From the NCBI RefSeq assembly GCF_014651875.1, contig NZ_BMXS01000001.1, forward strand, positions 372,001 to 436,000: 64,000 nt of DNA. Reading direction: 5' to 3'. The translations under genes were made by a program, and so were the position numbers. The stretch is from Litchfieldella qijiaojingensis (GTDB lineage: Bacteria > Pseudomonadota > Gammaproteobacteria > Pseudomonadales > Halomonadaceae). This document shows positions 1 through 7,738 of the stretch, piece by piece; position 1 is the first letter of the stretch, and each line of letters starts with the position of its first letter. A model generated the notes under the pieces. The model saw only the letters and a program-made list of their open reading frames with translations, made no database searches and had not been told where the DNA came from.

Positions 1-95
1 TCGCTGCCTATTAGACGAACTTCGTCTTCACTGATACGGTCGTTCATTGGTGGGCGCTTGTCTTGTGGACGCCCGCGCTGATTGTTCCGCTTGAT
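1..95 (-). CDS. infC: Translation initiation factor IF-3, N-terminal fragment
   Basis: The minus strand just after thrS encodes IKRNNQRGRPQDKRPPMNER and onward to ISEDEVRLIGS, the typical IF-3 N-terminus, and the gene then runs off the window. IF-3 binds the 30S subunit and checks initiator tRNA and start codons. The reading frame begins with ATC at 95-93, preceded by a good Shine-Dalgarno (GGAG, 8 nt upstream). There is no usable ATG, because the only ATG nearby is followed at once by TAA. Rare AUU/AUC starts are a known feature of infC and allow autogenous control. The gap to the thrS stop is only 34 nt, the conserved thrS-infC arrangement. The gene is partial because of the window edge. 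Confidence 0.85.
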   Translation of the reverse strand, partial: MKRNNQRGRPQDKRPPMNDRISEDEVRLIGS

Positions 96-129
96 CGTTA
101 CATCTCCGTTCTGGCAATTGACGTTACCG

Positions 130-2028
130 TCACACCCGCTCCGCCTGGAGCCTGGCAATCAGCTCATCGACCTGCATGCTGCCCAGGTCTTCGCCGCTTC
201 GAGTGCGCACGGCAACAGCGTCGGATTCGACCTCCTTATCTCCCACCACCAGGAGATAGGGAACTTTCTGCAACGTATGTTCCCGAATTTTAAAGCCGAT
301 CTTCTCATTCCTCAAGTCCGCCTTGACGCGCAGCCCGATTTTCTGCAGCCGTTGCGTCAATGCCTGGGCATACTTGCGCTGAGCATCGGTAATGGTCATC
401 ACCACAGCCTGCTGGGGAGCCAGCCAAAGCGGCATGGCACCAGCGTAGTGCTCAATCAAGATACCGATGAAACGCTCGAAGGAGCCCAGGATGGCGCGAT
501 GCAGCATGACCGGCTCCTTGCGCGCACCGTCCTCGTCGACGAACTGGGCGCCCAGACGGCCCGGCAAGTTGAAGTCGAGCTGCAGGGTACCACACTGCCA
601 CACCCGGTTGAGGCAATCACGCAAGGCGAACTCTATCTTGGGACCATAAAACGCTCCTTCGCCCGGCTGCAACTCCCACTCGAGGCCAGTGGCATTCAGC
701 GCCGCCTCCAGACCCGCCTCGGCACGATCCCACAACGCGGCCTCGCCCATGAAACCATCAGGGCGCGTCGACAGCTTGAGCTCGACATCCTCGAAGCCGA
801 GTTCCCGGTAGACCTGCAACGTCAGCGCGATAAACGCCTCGGCTTCCGACTGAATCTGCCCTTCGGTACAGAAGATATGGGCGTCATCCTGAGTGAAGCT
901 ACGCACCCGCATCAAACCGTGCAGAGCCCCGGACGGCTCGTTGCGGTGGCAGCTACCGAACTCGGCCAGGCGCAGCGGCAGGTCACGATAGCTCTTCAAT
1001 CCTTGATTGAAGACCTGGACATGACAGGGGCAGTTCATCGGCTTGATGGCATACTCGTGCTTTTCCGACTCAGTGATGAACATCAGCTCGCTGTAGTGCC
1101 CCCAATGGCCGGACTTCTTCCACAGCGACAAATCCACCACCTGGGGCGTCTTGATCTCCTGATAACCGTGCTCGCGCTGCACCTGGCGCATGTACTGTTC
1201 CACCACCTGGTAAAGAGTCCAGCCATTGGGATGCCAGAATACCATGCCTGGCGCCTCCTCCTGCAGGTGGAAGAGATCCATTCGCTTGGCCAGCTTGCGA
1301 TGATCGCGCTTTTCGGCTTCCTCGAGATGCTTGAGGTAGCCCTTGAGCTGCTTCTTGTCCGCCCAGGCCGTACCGTATATGCGCGTCAGCATGGGCTTGT
1401 CTGCATCGCCGCGCCAATACGCACCAGCCAACTTGGTCAGCTTGAAGGCCTTCAGGTGACGTGTATTGGGCACGTGCGGCCCACGACACATGTCGACATA
1501 CTCTTCGTGATGGTAGAGACGAATGGTTTCGCCTTCCGGAATCTCGCGCACGATCTCCTGCTTGTAGGGCTCGTCGCGGTGCAGAAAGGTCAACATTGCC
1601 TGATCGCGGTCGACATACTCGCGAACCACGTCATAACCCCGTTCGATCAGCTCCTTCATGCGCTGTTCGATGGCTTCCAGATCTTCCGGCGTCACCGAGC
1701 GGCCAAAATCGATGTCGTAATAGAAGCCGCCCTCGACCACCGGGCCGATGGCCATCTTGGCCTCGGGATAGAGCTGCTTGACTGCATGACCAATCAGGTG
1801 AGCGCAAGAGTGACGGATGATCTCGAGACCTTCCTCGTCACGCGAGGTGATGATCGCCACGTCGGCATCGTGATCGATGACATCGGTGGCATCCACCAGT
1901 TTTCCATCGATCTTTCCGGCCACGCAGGCCTTGGCCAGGCCAGGGCCGATGGATTCGGCCAGTTCCATGACGGTCAAGGGGGCGTCGAAGTGTCTCTGAC
2001 TGCCGTCAGGCAGTGTCACGATAGGCAT
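130..2028 (-). CDS. thrS: Threonyl-tRNA synthetase
   Basis: This 632-residue class II aminoacyl-tRNA synthetase charges tRNA-Thr in the cytosol. The order is an N-terminal TGS domain ([15 protein letters not shown]), an editing domain with [11 protein letters not shown], the catalytic core with the MNCPCHVQ motif and RYxE-type [21 protein letters not shown], and a C-terminal anticodon-binding domain ending in [11 protein letters not shown] chose the ATG at 2028 because it matches the family start and has AGGA 8 nt upstream; an in-frame ATG at 2115 would add 29 unrelated residues and swallow the leader hairpin. infC follows 34 nt downstream. Translation is probably autoregulated by the hairpin at 2052-2072. 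Confidence 0.97.
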   Translation of the reverse strand: MPIVTLPDGSQRHFDAPLTVMELAESIGPGLAKACVAGKIDGKLVDATDVIDHDADVAIITSRDEEGLEIIRHSCAHLIGHAVKQLYPEAKMAIGPVVEGGFYYDIDFGRSVTPEDLEAIEQRMKELIERGYDVVREYVDRDQAMLTFLHRDEPYKQEIVREIPEGETIRLYHHEEYVDMCRGPHVPNTRHLKAFKLTKLAGAYWRGDADKPMLTRIYGTAWADKKQLKGYLKHLEEAEKRDHRKLAKRMDLFHLQEEAPGMVFWHPNGWTLYQVVEQYMRQVQREHGYQEIKTPQVVDLSLWKKSGHWGHYSELMFITESEKHEYAIKPMNCPCHVQVFNQGLKSYRDLPLRLAEFGSCHRNEPSGALHGLMRVRSFTQDDAHIFCTEGQIQSEAEAFIALTLQVYRELGFEDVELKLSTRPDGFMGEAALWDRAEAGLEAALNATGLEWELQPGEGAFYGPKIEFALRDCLNRVWQCGTLQLDFNLPGRLGAQFVDEDGARKEPVMLHRAILGSFERFIGILIEHYAGAMPLWLAPQQAVVMTITDAQRKYAQALTQRLQKIGLRVKADLRNEKIGFKIREHTLQKVPYLLVVGDKEVESDAVAVRTRSGEDLGSMQVDELIARLQAERV

Positions 2029-2051
2029 TGCAAATATCCTTGAGCGCAGTG

Positions 2052-2072
2052 GTGAGCCATACCAGGGCTCAC
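2052..2072 (-). promoter_or_regulatory. thrS leader hairpin mimicking the tRNA-Thr anticodon arm
   Basis: On the minus strand a perfect 7-bp stem (GTGAGCC/GGCTCAC) closes the 7-nt loop CTGGTAT. Read as an anticodon loop this is C32 U33 G34 G35 U36 A37 U38, that is, anticodon GGU for threonine. It ends 23 nt before the thrS ATG, with the Shine-Dalgarno lying between. In E. coli, ThrRS binds a tRNA-like operator at this position in its own mRNA and blocks ribosome loading; this looks like the same device. The structure is seen directly; the function is inferred from E. coli. Confidence 0.7.
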
Positions 2073-2252
2073 ATGTCGCAGGCTGTGATGAAAGGAGACG
2101 ATGCATTGCCATCACGCCGACTGGCCATCATCACGAGACAAGACGCTCTTGCCCAGGATGAGACGGTGCCAACGGCACAGTGAGGCAACAAAAAGCGAAC
2201 CTTAGCAGGCTCTTGCATCAGGCGTCCAGCATGAAACTTCATGGCCTGCCGG

Positions 2253-2292
2253 CACCCAAAACGACGCCAGGGTACCCGAAGGCCCCTGGCGT
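2253..2292 (-). terminator. Rho-independent terminator of the OmpA-family gene
   Basis: A perfect 9-bp stem (ACGCCAGGG/CCCTGGCGT, 2264-2272 with 2284-2292) is followed on the minus strand by CGTTTTGGG. It lies 55 nt past the stop of the lipoprotein gene and separates it from the thrS leader. The T-tract is short. The 320-bp gap between thrS and the lipoprotein gene otherwise holds the thrS leader and presumably its promoter. Confidence 0.65.
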
Positions 2293-2347
2293 TCATCATC
2301 AGGCGGTGTCTCCGCCCGTATTTTCCGTTCGCATCAACGACGGTGCT

Positions 2348-3211
2348 TCATTCCCACTCGTCGAGTTCCACGCGACGGTTCTCGGCGCGGCCAGCGTCAG
2401 TCTCGTTGCTGGCGATCGGCTGCTCCTCACCGAAGCCTTGGGCGCGCATGCGATTTCTCTCGACACCGCGTGACTCCAGGTAGTCGACGACCGATTCGGC
2501 ACGACGCTGGGAAAGCTGCTGGTTGTATGCGTCCGAGCCAACGGAGTCGGTATGCCCTTCGATGCTCACGCGCACATTGGGACTGGCCACCAGGCGTTCG
2601 GCAACGCCATCCAGCACTTGCTCCGCTTGCGGCGTCAACCGGGCGGAATCGAACTCGAAGTTCACATCACGCAGCACCAGGCTCTCGGGGCAACCCAAAG
2701 CGTTGACCTCGGCACCCGCCGGCGTATTCGGACACTGATCGCGGTAATCCGGCACGCCATCGCCATCGGAATCCAACGGACAACCCTGCGCATCGACTTC
2801 AACACCTGCCGGGGTACCAGGGCACTGGTCGCGATAATCCGGCACGCCATCGCCATCGGAGTCCAGCGGACAACCTTCGGCATCGGTGGCGACACCCGCC
2901 GGCACCTCGCCATAACGTGGGCACTGTGGCTCAACGGGCTCAGGGGTCCGATCGGCACACAGCATCGCACCGGCAGTGGCACCAACAGTGCTGCCTATAG
3001 CAGCGCCACTGTCTTCATCGGAATCACTGCTGGTGGCAAAACCAATGCCACCACCAATCAGGCCTCCCGCCAGACCGCATACGGCCGGGTGCTGGTACCA
3101 AGCGCGATCCGAGGACGTCTGACCGGACGTCTGGGAGGCAGAGCTGGCACAGCCGGAAAGGCCGACGACCAGAGCGGAACCGAGCATCAAGCCAGTCGTT
3201 GATTTCTTCAT
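2348..3211 (-). CDS. OmpA-family outer-membrane lipoprotein with TSP3-like repeats
   Basis: The 287-residue protein starts with a lipoprotein signal peptide whose lipobox is L18-S19-G20-C21. A glycine-zipper stretch follows (residues 45-85, GLAGGLIGGGIGF), then two 30-residue thrombospondin-type-3 repeats (113-142 and 143-172) with the calcium-binding pattern DSDGDGVPDYRDQCP. The C-terminal OmpA domain (about 180-284) carries NFEFDSARL, GHTDSVGSDAYNQQLSQRRA and a closing NRRVEL; this domain grips peptidoglycan. The protein is therefore expected to tie the outer membrane to the cell wall. The start has AAGGAG 6 nt upstream. It stands alone, with a terminator behind it. Confidence 0.9.
   Translation of the reverse strand: MKKSTTGLMLGSALVVGLSGCASSASQTSGQTSSDRAWYQHPAVCGLAGGLIGGGIGFATSSDSDEDSGAAIGSTVGATAGAMLCADRTPEPVEPQCPRYGEVPAGVATDAEGCPLDSDGDGVPDYRDQCPGTPAGVEVDAQGCPLDSDGDGVPDYRDQCPNTPAGAEVNALGCPESLVLRDVNFEFDSARLTPQAEQVLDGVAERLVASPNVRVSIEGHTDSVGSDAYNQQLSQRRAESVVDYLESRGVERNRMRAQGFGEEQPIASNETDAGRAENRRVELDEWE
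2696..2875 (-). repeat. Two tandem 90-bp units inside the OmpA-family gene
   Basis: Two adjacent 90-bp units (2786-2875 and 2696-2785) encode almost the same 30 residues (GCPLDSDGDGVPDYRDQCP, then TPAG and an acidic linker). The nucleotide match is close across the DSDGDGVPDYRDQ part, so the units look like a recent duplication that could expand or contract by slippage. Confidence 0.75.
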
Positions 3212-3314
3212 GTAAGACTCCTTCTTAACACAGCGCTTGTCGCAACTCTTCTTGACACAGCAGGCCCATTATTTTGCGGAACCCCGAAGCGAGAAGAGAT
3301 TACTCCACCTTACC

Positions 3315-3357
3315 CTGCAAAAGAAAGCACATCATTGGTGTTTCGACCAGTGCTTTC
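3315..3357 (-). terminator. Rho-independent terminator after DUF2489
   Basis: On the minus strand the stem GAAAGCAC/GTGCTTTC (3350-3357 with 3323-3330) contains an inner TGGT/ACCA pair and is followed by TTTCTTTTGC. It lies about 170 nt beyond the DUF2489 stop and so would end transcripts from that side. The rest of 3212-3523 contains the lipoprotein promoter and Shine-Dalgarno and no gene that I can support. Confidence 0.6.
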
Positions 3358-3523
3358 CTCGTTCGGCGAATGATGTCATGCACACCGGACCAGCATCATA
3401 GGCTCGCCCATCAGAATGACTGAATACTCAAAATGTTGCAAATGCCGATTTGTGCATCATTGTTGTATAATAGGAGAAAAGCGTGGACGCACCTGTCGTC
3501 ATACCTGCGGATAGATAGCCCAT

Positions 3524-3991
3524 TCAATGCAAGCTTCCCGGCCAACTCGACTTGAATTCGAGCACGGCTCTGGCCGCATCCAGCACCTCTTGTCGGTGCT
3601 CTTCCTCGATCGCCCATCGTTGACGATCTTCCTTCATCCGCTCCTTGGGGCTCAAAGCTTCGCGTGCGGAGTGGGTATGCAGATGCGCGGTACGCGACTG
3701 GATGACGCCGAATATCTGGAAACTCTGGCGCTCCATTAGCGCGGGATCGATGATCTCGAGCAGTACCTTGCAGCGCAATGCTCCCTCGGTCAGATCGACC
3801 TGTTCCTGCAATATGGCCTTGGCAATGGCATCCAGACTCTCCAGGCACATTTCATTGGCACGGCGAACTTCATCTCGCTTGAACGCTTCACGACGTCTGA
3901 CCTCTTTCCATAGCGTCCATGCATAAGCCCCGAGGCCAGCTACGATCACGAGTGCGATCCCCAACAGGATCACGGCAGTCATTTCACTCAT
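3524..3991 (-). CDS. DUF2489 family membrane-anchored protein
   Basis: This 155-residue protein has one N-terminal transmembrane segment (about residues 5-27, AVILLGIALVIVAGLGAYAW). A charged, mostly helical cytoplasmic part follows with the conserved stretch ANEMCLESLDAIAKAILQEQ and a tail rich in Glu and Arg. I recognise it as DUF2489, a family of unknown function in gammaproteobacteria. It lies downstream of cyoE on the same strand, 160 nt away, so it may have its own promoter. The function is unknown. Confidence 0.75.
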   Translation of the reverse strand: MSEMTAVILLGIALVIVAGLGAYAWTLWKEVRRREAFKRDEVRRANEMCLESLDAIAKAILQEQVDLTEGALRCKVLLEIIDPALMERQSFQIFGVIQSRTAHLHTHSAREALSPKERMKEDRQRWAIEEEHRQEVLDAARAVLEFKSSWPGSLH

Positions 3992-4153
3992 CGGTAGGGT
4001 GTCTCAATTTGGCGTTTGGGCGTAGGGAGTATACGCCGACCGACTACTCGACCCAATCCATCCAAAAGCCGGTGACGCCTCATGACTCTGGAAGCAGGCT
4101 GCCAAGCAATCGACCCATAGGAGATCGAATACTGGACGACAGTAGCCTGCAGT

Positions 4154-5071
4154 TCAGTAGAACCATCCGGGCGAATAATGATCGAGCAGCAGTACACCGA
4201 ATACACCGAGTATGTAGCGGATCGAAAACCAGAACGCAGCGAGCGGCGCATGCACGTCCTGGCCCCGCCAGACCTTCCAGTTCCAGAACATGAAACGAGC
4301 ATTGAGTGCCATCACACCGACCAGATAGACCAGCCCGCTCATGCCGATCACGAACGGCAACAAGGTCACGGCTACCGTCAACCAACCGTAGAGCCAGACC
4401 TGGAGCCGAGTGAAGGCATCGCCATGCGTCACCGGCAACATGGGAATACCGGCCTTGGCATATTCGTCTCGCTTATGGATGGCCAAGGCCCAGAAATGCG
4501 GCGGAGTCCAAGCGAATACAATCAGCACCAACAGCAAGGGCTCCGCCCCCAACTGCCCTGTGATGGCTGTCCAACCGAGCAACGGCGGCGATGCCCCGGC
4601 CACTCCACCGATCACGATGTTCTGTGGGGTGGCTCGCTTGAGAAATGCCGTATAGACCACGGCATAACCGATCAAGGAGCCCAAGGTCAGCCAAGCGGTC
4701 AGCGCATTGACCCGCCATAACAACAGTCCGATCCCCGATACGGACAACAGTGTCGCCCACGCCAACGCATAACTCATGGGCAATCGCTGCGAAGCCAGCG
4801 GGCGGCGAGCCGTGCGGATCATCATGGCATCGAGGCGACGGTCAAGAACGTGGTTGAACGCCGCGGCACCGCAAGCTGCCAAGCCGATACCAACCAAGCC
4901 ATAGACCACCGCATCCAAGGATGGCAACGTCGGTGACGCCAGGGCCATGCCCACCAGCGCGCAAACCAGCATCACCATGACCACACGCGGCTTGCAAAGC
5001 GTTATCAGGTCTCGCCAATGCCAGGCCACTTGCGATATTCCGTCGACACGTTCAATCGCCGCGTTACGCAT
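4154..5071 (-). CDS. cyoE: Protoheme IX farnesyltransferase (heme O synthase)
   Basis: This UbiA-family integral membrane protein farnesylates heme b to heme O, the precursor of heme A for the aa3 oxidase. It has about nine predicted membrane helices, an N-terminal LCKPRVV motif, and the prenyl-diphosphate motif FNHVLDRRLDAMMIRTARRP. The start at 5071 (MRNAAIERVDG, 305 residues) has AAGGAG 7 nt upstream and overlaps the ctaA stop by 8 nt, which favours it over the longer frame from 5101. It is translationally coupled to ctaA. The symbol ctaB is equally used. Confidence 0.95.
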   Translation of the reverse strand: MRNAAIERVDGISQVAWHWRDLITLCKPRVVMVMLVCALVGMALASPTLPSLDAVVYGLVGIGLAACGAAAFNHVLDRRLDAMMIRTARRPLASQRLPMSYALAWATLLSVSGIGLLLWRVNALTAWLTLGSLIGYAVVYTAFLKRATPQNIVIGGVAGASPPLLGWTAITGQLGAEPLLLVLIVFAWTPPHFWALAIHKRDEYAKAGIPMLPVTHGDAFTRLQVWLYGWLTVAVTLLPFVIGMSGLVYLVGVMALNARFMFWNWKVWRGQDVHAPLAAFWFSIRYILGVFGVLLLDHYSPGWFY

Positions 5072-6122
5072 GCGCCCACTCCTTCTCGCTGCCTTCTCCA
5101 TTCAACGTCAGCAAGGCCCCTTGCTGGCGCCACCGCCAAACGCTTAGCGCCATCGCCACCACCAGCAACACCGCACCTGCCGTATGCAATAACGCCAAGC
5201 CTAATGGCAACCATAACAGGACATTGGCTATACCCAATGCTACTTGCCCCGTATAGGCTCCCAACAAGAGTGACAGTGTCGGTCGTAGGTATCGTTCACG
5301 CCAATGCCGCCAGGCAAGTACCATGATCGCCCCCCCCAGAGCCAACGCCCCTAACCGGTGCGCGAAATGGATGGCGGTACGCGCCTCGGCGTGTAACTGA
5401 CCATGCAGGTAATTGGGCCCCACGGTCTGAGTCAGGTGGAATCCCTCACTCCAGTCCATGTCGGGCCACCACTGGGTATTGCACGTAGGGAATCCCTGAC
5501 AGGCGATACCGGCATAGTTGCTAGTGGCCCAACCACCCAAAGCCAACTGCAGGACCAATAACGCGATCGCCACACCCCATAGTGGCGTCAGTTGCCTCGG
5601 CTTGCCCGATAACCCGCCTGGCATGCGCCCTTGCACATGTTGCCGCAGCCGCAGGTGCAACCATAGAAACAACAGCAGCACGGCAAGCCCGCTCAATAGA
5701 TGCAGCGTCACCACTTGCGGCCAAAGCTTGAGGGTAACGGTGAAGGCACCGAAGGTTCCCTGAACCAGGATCATGGCCAGCAGTGTCAGGCTGACCCGCC
5801 AGGGGTAGCCAGGGCGACGGCGCAAAGACGCGCCAAGGAATACCAGCATCAATACGAGGAAGCCAAGTGCCGAAGCGACGTAGCGATGAGTCATCTCAAT
5901 CCATGCCCGGAACGCCTCCAGCGGCACATCGGGCGAATGGGCCAGGGCAACACCGGAATCGGGCACCACCAGGCGACCGTAACAACCAGGCCAATCGGGA
6001 CACCCCAGCCCCGCATCCATCAGACGGGTCCAGGCTCCGACCAAAATCACCAGCGCAGTGAACAACACACCTATCAGGCTCAGGTGCTTCAGCAATCGAA
6101 GTCTGACATCAACCTTTGACAT
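5064..6122 (-). CDS. ctaA: Heme A synthase (COX15/CtaA family)
   Basis: The 352-residue polytopic membrane protein oxidises the C8 methyl of heme O to give heme A. Eight helices in two repeats are visible, with the typical loop AGLGCPDWPGCYG after helix 1, IEMTHRYVAS carrying a heme-ligand His, and IHFAHRLGAL carrying another. It lies immediately upstream of cyoE, with overlapping ends, and follows the Sco-like and SURF1 genes, so the whole run builds the oxidase cofactor. Confidence 0.95.
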   Translation of the reverse strand: MSKVDVRLRLLKHLSLIGVLFTALVILVGAWTRLMDAGLGCPDWPGCYGRLVVPDSGVALAHSPDVPLEAFRAWIEMTHRYVASALGFLVLMLVFLGASLRRRPGYPWRVSLTLLAMILVQGTFGAFTVTLKLWPQVVTLHLLSGLAVLLLFLWLHLRLRQHVQGRMPGGLSGKPRQLTPLWGVAIALLVLQLALGGWATSNYAGIACQGFPTCNTQWWPDMDWSEGFHLTQTVGPNYLHGQLHAEARTAIHFAHRLGALALGGAIMVLAWRHWRERYLRPTLSLLLGAYTGQVALGIANVLLWLPLGLALLHTAGAVLLVVAMALSVWRWRQQGALLTLNGEGSEKEWAHA

Positions 6123-6163
6123 GGCAGCCCCTCATCATCGTTGCACCTAGCCACTTGGCTACA

Positions 6164-6697
6164 TCACCGACTGGATAGCTCCGCCTCCACCACGTTATCT
6201 GAATTGACCCTCAACAAGTGATTGATATCGTCCAGTACTCCGCCGGGATCGACGTCGGTGGCATAACCCAGCACCACTGTGCCCTGCGGATCCAACAGCC
6301 AAAGCTGACCATCACGCTGCCAGGCAGGAACTTCGCGCCACTGCCCCAACACCTCACCGGGAAGTGGCGTATCGGATCCCCCGATTCTCAAGCGCGTGAC
6401 CCTCGGCGCCTCACGCCCCATTGCTCGGTGCAACCGCCACCACTGATCAGCCAGCACATCGCAGGAAGCCGAACAATCGAAGGCCAAGATCCAGTCTCCC
6501 ACCTCGGTTGTTGGGCGCGGTTCACGCAGGGGCCACTCCGATAATGGCGGTATATCGGGTTCGAGCTCACCATGGGCCGTTCTCTGCTCGGGAATCCCCA
6601 CACGCCATTCGACCATCACCCAGGCAACCAGCAGCGGCGTCGCAAACACTGCCATCAAGGCAAGCAGTTTCAAACGCTGACGACCAGCCGATGTCAT
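6164..6697 (-). CDS. Sco-like membrane-anchored thioredoxin-fold protein of the cox locus
   Basis: The 177-residue protein has an N-terminal membrane anchor (about 8-29) and a periplasmic domain. The segment LAFDCSASCD places Cys75 and Cys79 in the CxxxC spacing of Sco1/SenC copper chaperones, and the later stretch LWLLDPQGTVVLGYATDVDP resembles the Sco C-terminal strand-helix. The distal copper-ligand His of true Sco is not evident. It overlaps the SURF1 stop by 4 nt and precedes ctaA, the place of an uncharacterised protein in Pseudomonas cox loci. I infer a role in CuA delivery or thiol reduction of subunit II; this is not established. Confidence 0.6.
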   Translation of the reverse strand: MTSAGRQRLKLLALMAVFATPLLVAWVMVEWRVGIPEQRTAHGELEPDIPPLSEWPLREPRPTTEVGDWILAFDCSASCDVLADQWWRLHRAMGREAPRVTRLRIGGSDTPLPGEVLGQWREVPAWQRDGQLWLLDPQGTVVLGYATDVDPGGVLDDINHLLRVNSDNVVEAELSSR

Positions 6698-7452
6698 CGC
6701 TCGCTCCCTCCTTCTTCCGAAGCGGTGTAGCTTCTCCGCATCTCATCGCGACAGAGGTACCTACCTCCCACCAGCATGACCGCTAGGGCGGCTATCGCCA
6801 GCCCCCACCATTGCACTGCATAGCCTAGATGCCGACTGGGAGGAACGACATTGGGCTGCCACCAAGGTGTCAGCCTCCCCGCCCCCTCCTCGAGATGCAC
6901 CCACCCCTCATGGGCAAAGTCTGGCAACGACGACCAGGCTGCCAGGTCGATGCTCTGCAAACGACGTCCTTCCCGATTGTTGCCGAACACCAGCGCATCG
7001 TCATTTGCCGGCTGCCATCGGCCACTGACCCGAGCCTTGCCGGTTGGTGTACCCACCCTTGGTTCAACGCGAGAGGGGCCCGTGGGCAGAAAACCGCGCT
7101 GGATCAGCCACAAGCGTCCATCGTCTCCCCGCAAAGGCGTCAAGACGGCCACGCCGACTCGACCCTCGACGACCCGGTTGTCGAGAAAGTAGGTTTCTTC
7201 GGCCAAGTATTCTCCCCTGAGCACGACGCGCGCCCCTGGCGGTGGATCAGACAACGGTGCTTCGAGCTCAGGTGCGGCCTCCAGTTGGGCCAGATAGGCA
7301 CGCTTGTCGTCGGCACGTTGCCACTGCCATGTTCCGAGGCCAATCCCAACCACCACCACCAGCCCCCAGAACAACCACCAGGCCACGAAGCGCTTGACAT
7401 GATGCTCCCGCTTGCTTGAACTGGTTACATCCTGTCTCACGGAGTTCCCCAT
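6694..7452 (-). CDS. SURF1-family cytochrome oxidase assembly protein
   Basis: SURF1 helps insert heme a/a3 into subunit I. The protein has the classic layout: an N-terminal helix (FVAWWLFWGLVVVVGIGLGTWQWQR), a periplasmic domain with TYFLDNRVVEGRVGV and VQRGFLP-type motifs, and a second helix near the C-terminus (WGLAIAALAVMLVGG). The start is uncertain. The ATG at 7452 gives 252 residues but has no clear Shine-Dalgarno and overlaps the DUF2909 start on the other strand. Family members usually begin close to the first helix, where a GGGAG precedes only an out-of-frame ATG. It is coupled to the Sco-like gene. Confidence 0.88.
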   Translation of the reverse strand: MGNSVRQDVTSSSKREHHVKRFVAWWLFWGLVVVVGIGLGTWQWQRADDKRAYLAQLEAAPELEAPLSDPPPGARVVLRGEYLAEETYFLDNRVVEGRVGVAVLTPLRGDDGRLWLIQRGFLPTGPSRVEPRVGTPTGKARVSGRWQPANDDALVFGNNREGRRLQSIDLAAWSSLPDFAHEGWVHLEEGAGRLTPWWQPNVVPPSRHLGYAVQWWGLAIAALAVMLVGGRYLCRDEMRRSYTASEEGGSER

Positions 7453-7642
7453 GCTGAAGGCTTTGATCGCCCTGGTCTTTCTCGCCATGCTCACCAGTCT
7501 GGCGGCTGGCGCGGGCTTCCTGCTACGCGACCATAGTCGCTCACGTCGGGTGCTGATTTCACTCAAAGTCCGCGTCGCCTTGGCAAGCCTGCTGATCTTG
7601 TTACTGCTCTATGGTTTCTATCTCGGAGATCTCGCTGGATAA
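7451..7642 (+). CDS. DUF2909 family two-helix membrane protein
   Basis: This 63-residue protein (MLKALIALVFLAMLTSLAAG) has two transmembrane helices joined by a short basic loop (RDHSRSRRVLISLKVRV), the DUF2909 pattern. The ATG at 7451 has GGAG 6 nt upstream and fits the family better than the ATG at 7412. It is the only plus-strand gene inside the aa3 locus, sitting between coxIII and SURF1 exactly where Pseudomonas has its counterpart. The function is unknown; a small oxidase-associated subunit or assembly factor is possible. Confidence 0.8.
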   Translation: MLKALIALVFLAMLTSLAAGAGFLLRDHSRSRRVLISLKVRVALASLLILLLLYGFYLGDLAG

Positions 7643-7646
7643 CGTG

Positions 7647-7676
7647 ACGAAGGGCCAGTTGGCAGCAGCCCTTCGT
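7647..7676. terminator. Hairpin between the convergent DUF2909 and coxIII genes
   Basis: A perfect 9-bp inverted repeat (ACGAAGGGC/GCCCTTCGT) with a 12-nt loop lies 5 nt past the DUF2909 stop and 63 nt past the coxIII stop on the other strand. No clear T-tract follows on either side, so it is at best a weak or bidirectional terminator. Confidence 0.45.
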
Positions 7677-7738
7677 TCGACCGGGAATACGGCGGGCAGG
7701 AACCTCGTGACAGGCATCGCGCGCCGGCCTTCCTGCCT

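Noticed and set aside
82-2043. 653-residue plus-strand ORF opposite thrS
   Set aside because: Antisense shadow of thrS; no domain or Shine-Dalgarno, and the thrS frame is unambiguous.
3466-3518. Plus-strand TATAAT followed by AGGAG and a 12-codon GTG ORF
   Set aside because: The -10-like box is so close to the Shine-Dalgarno that a transcript would start after it; no -35 box at 17 bp and the peptide is too short to support.
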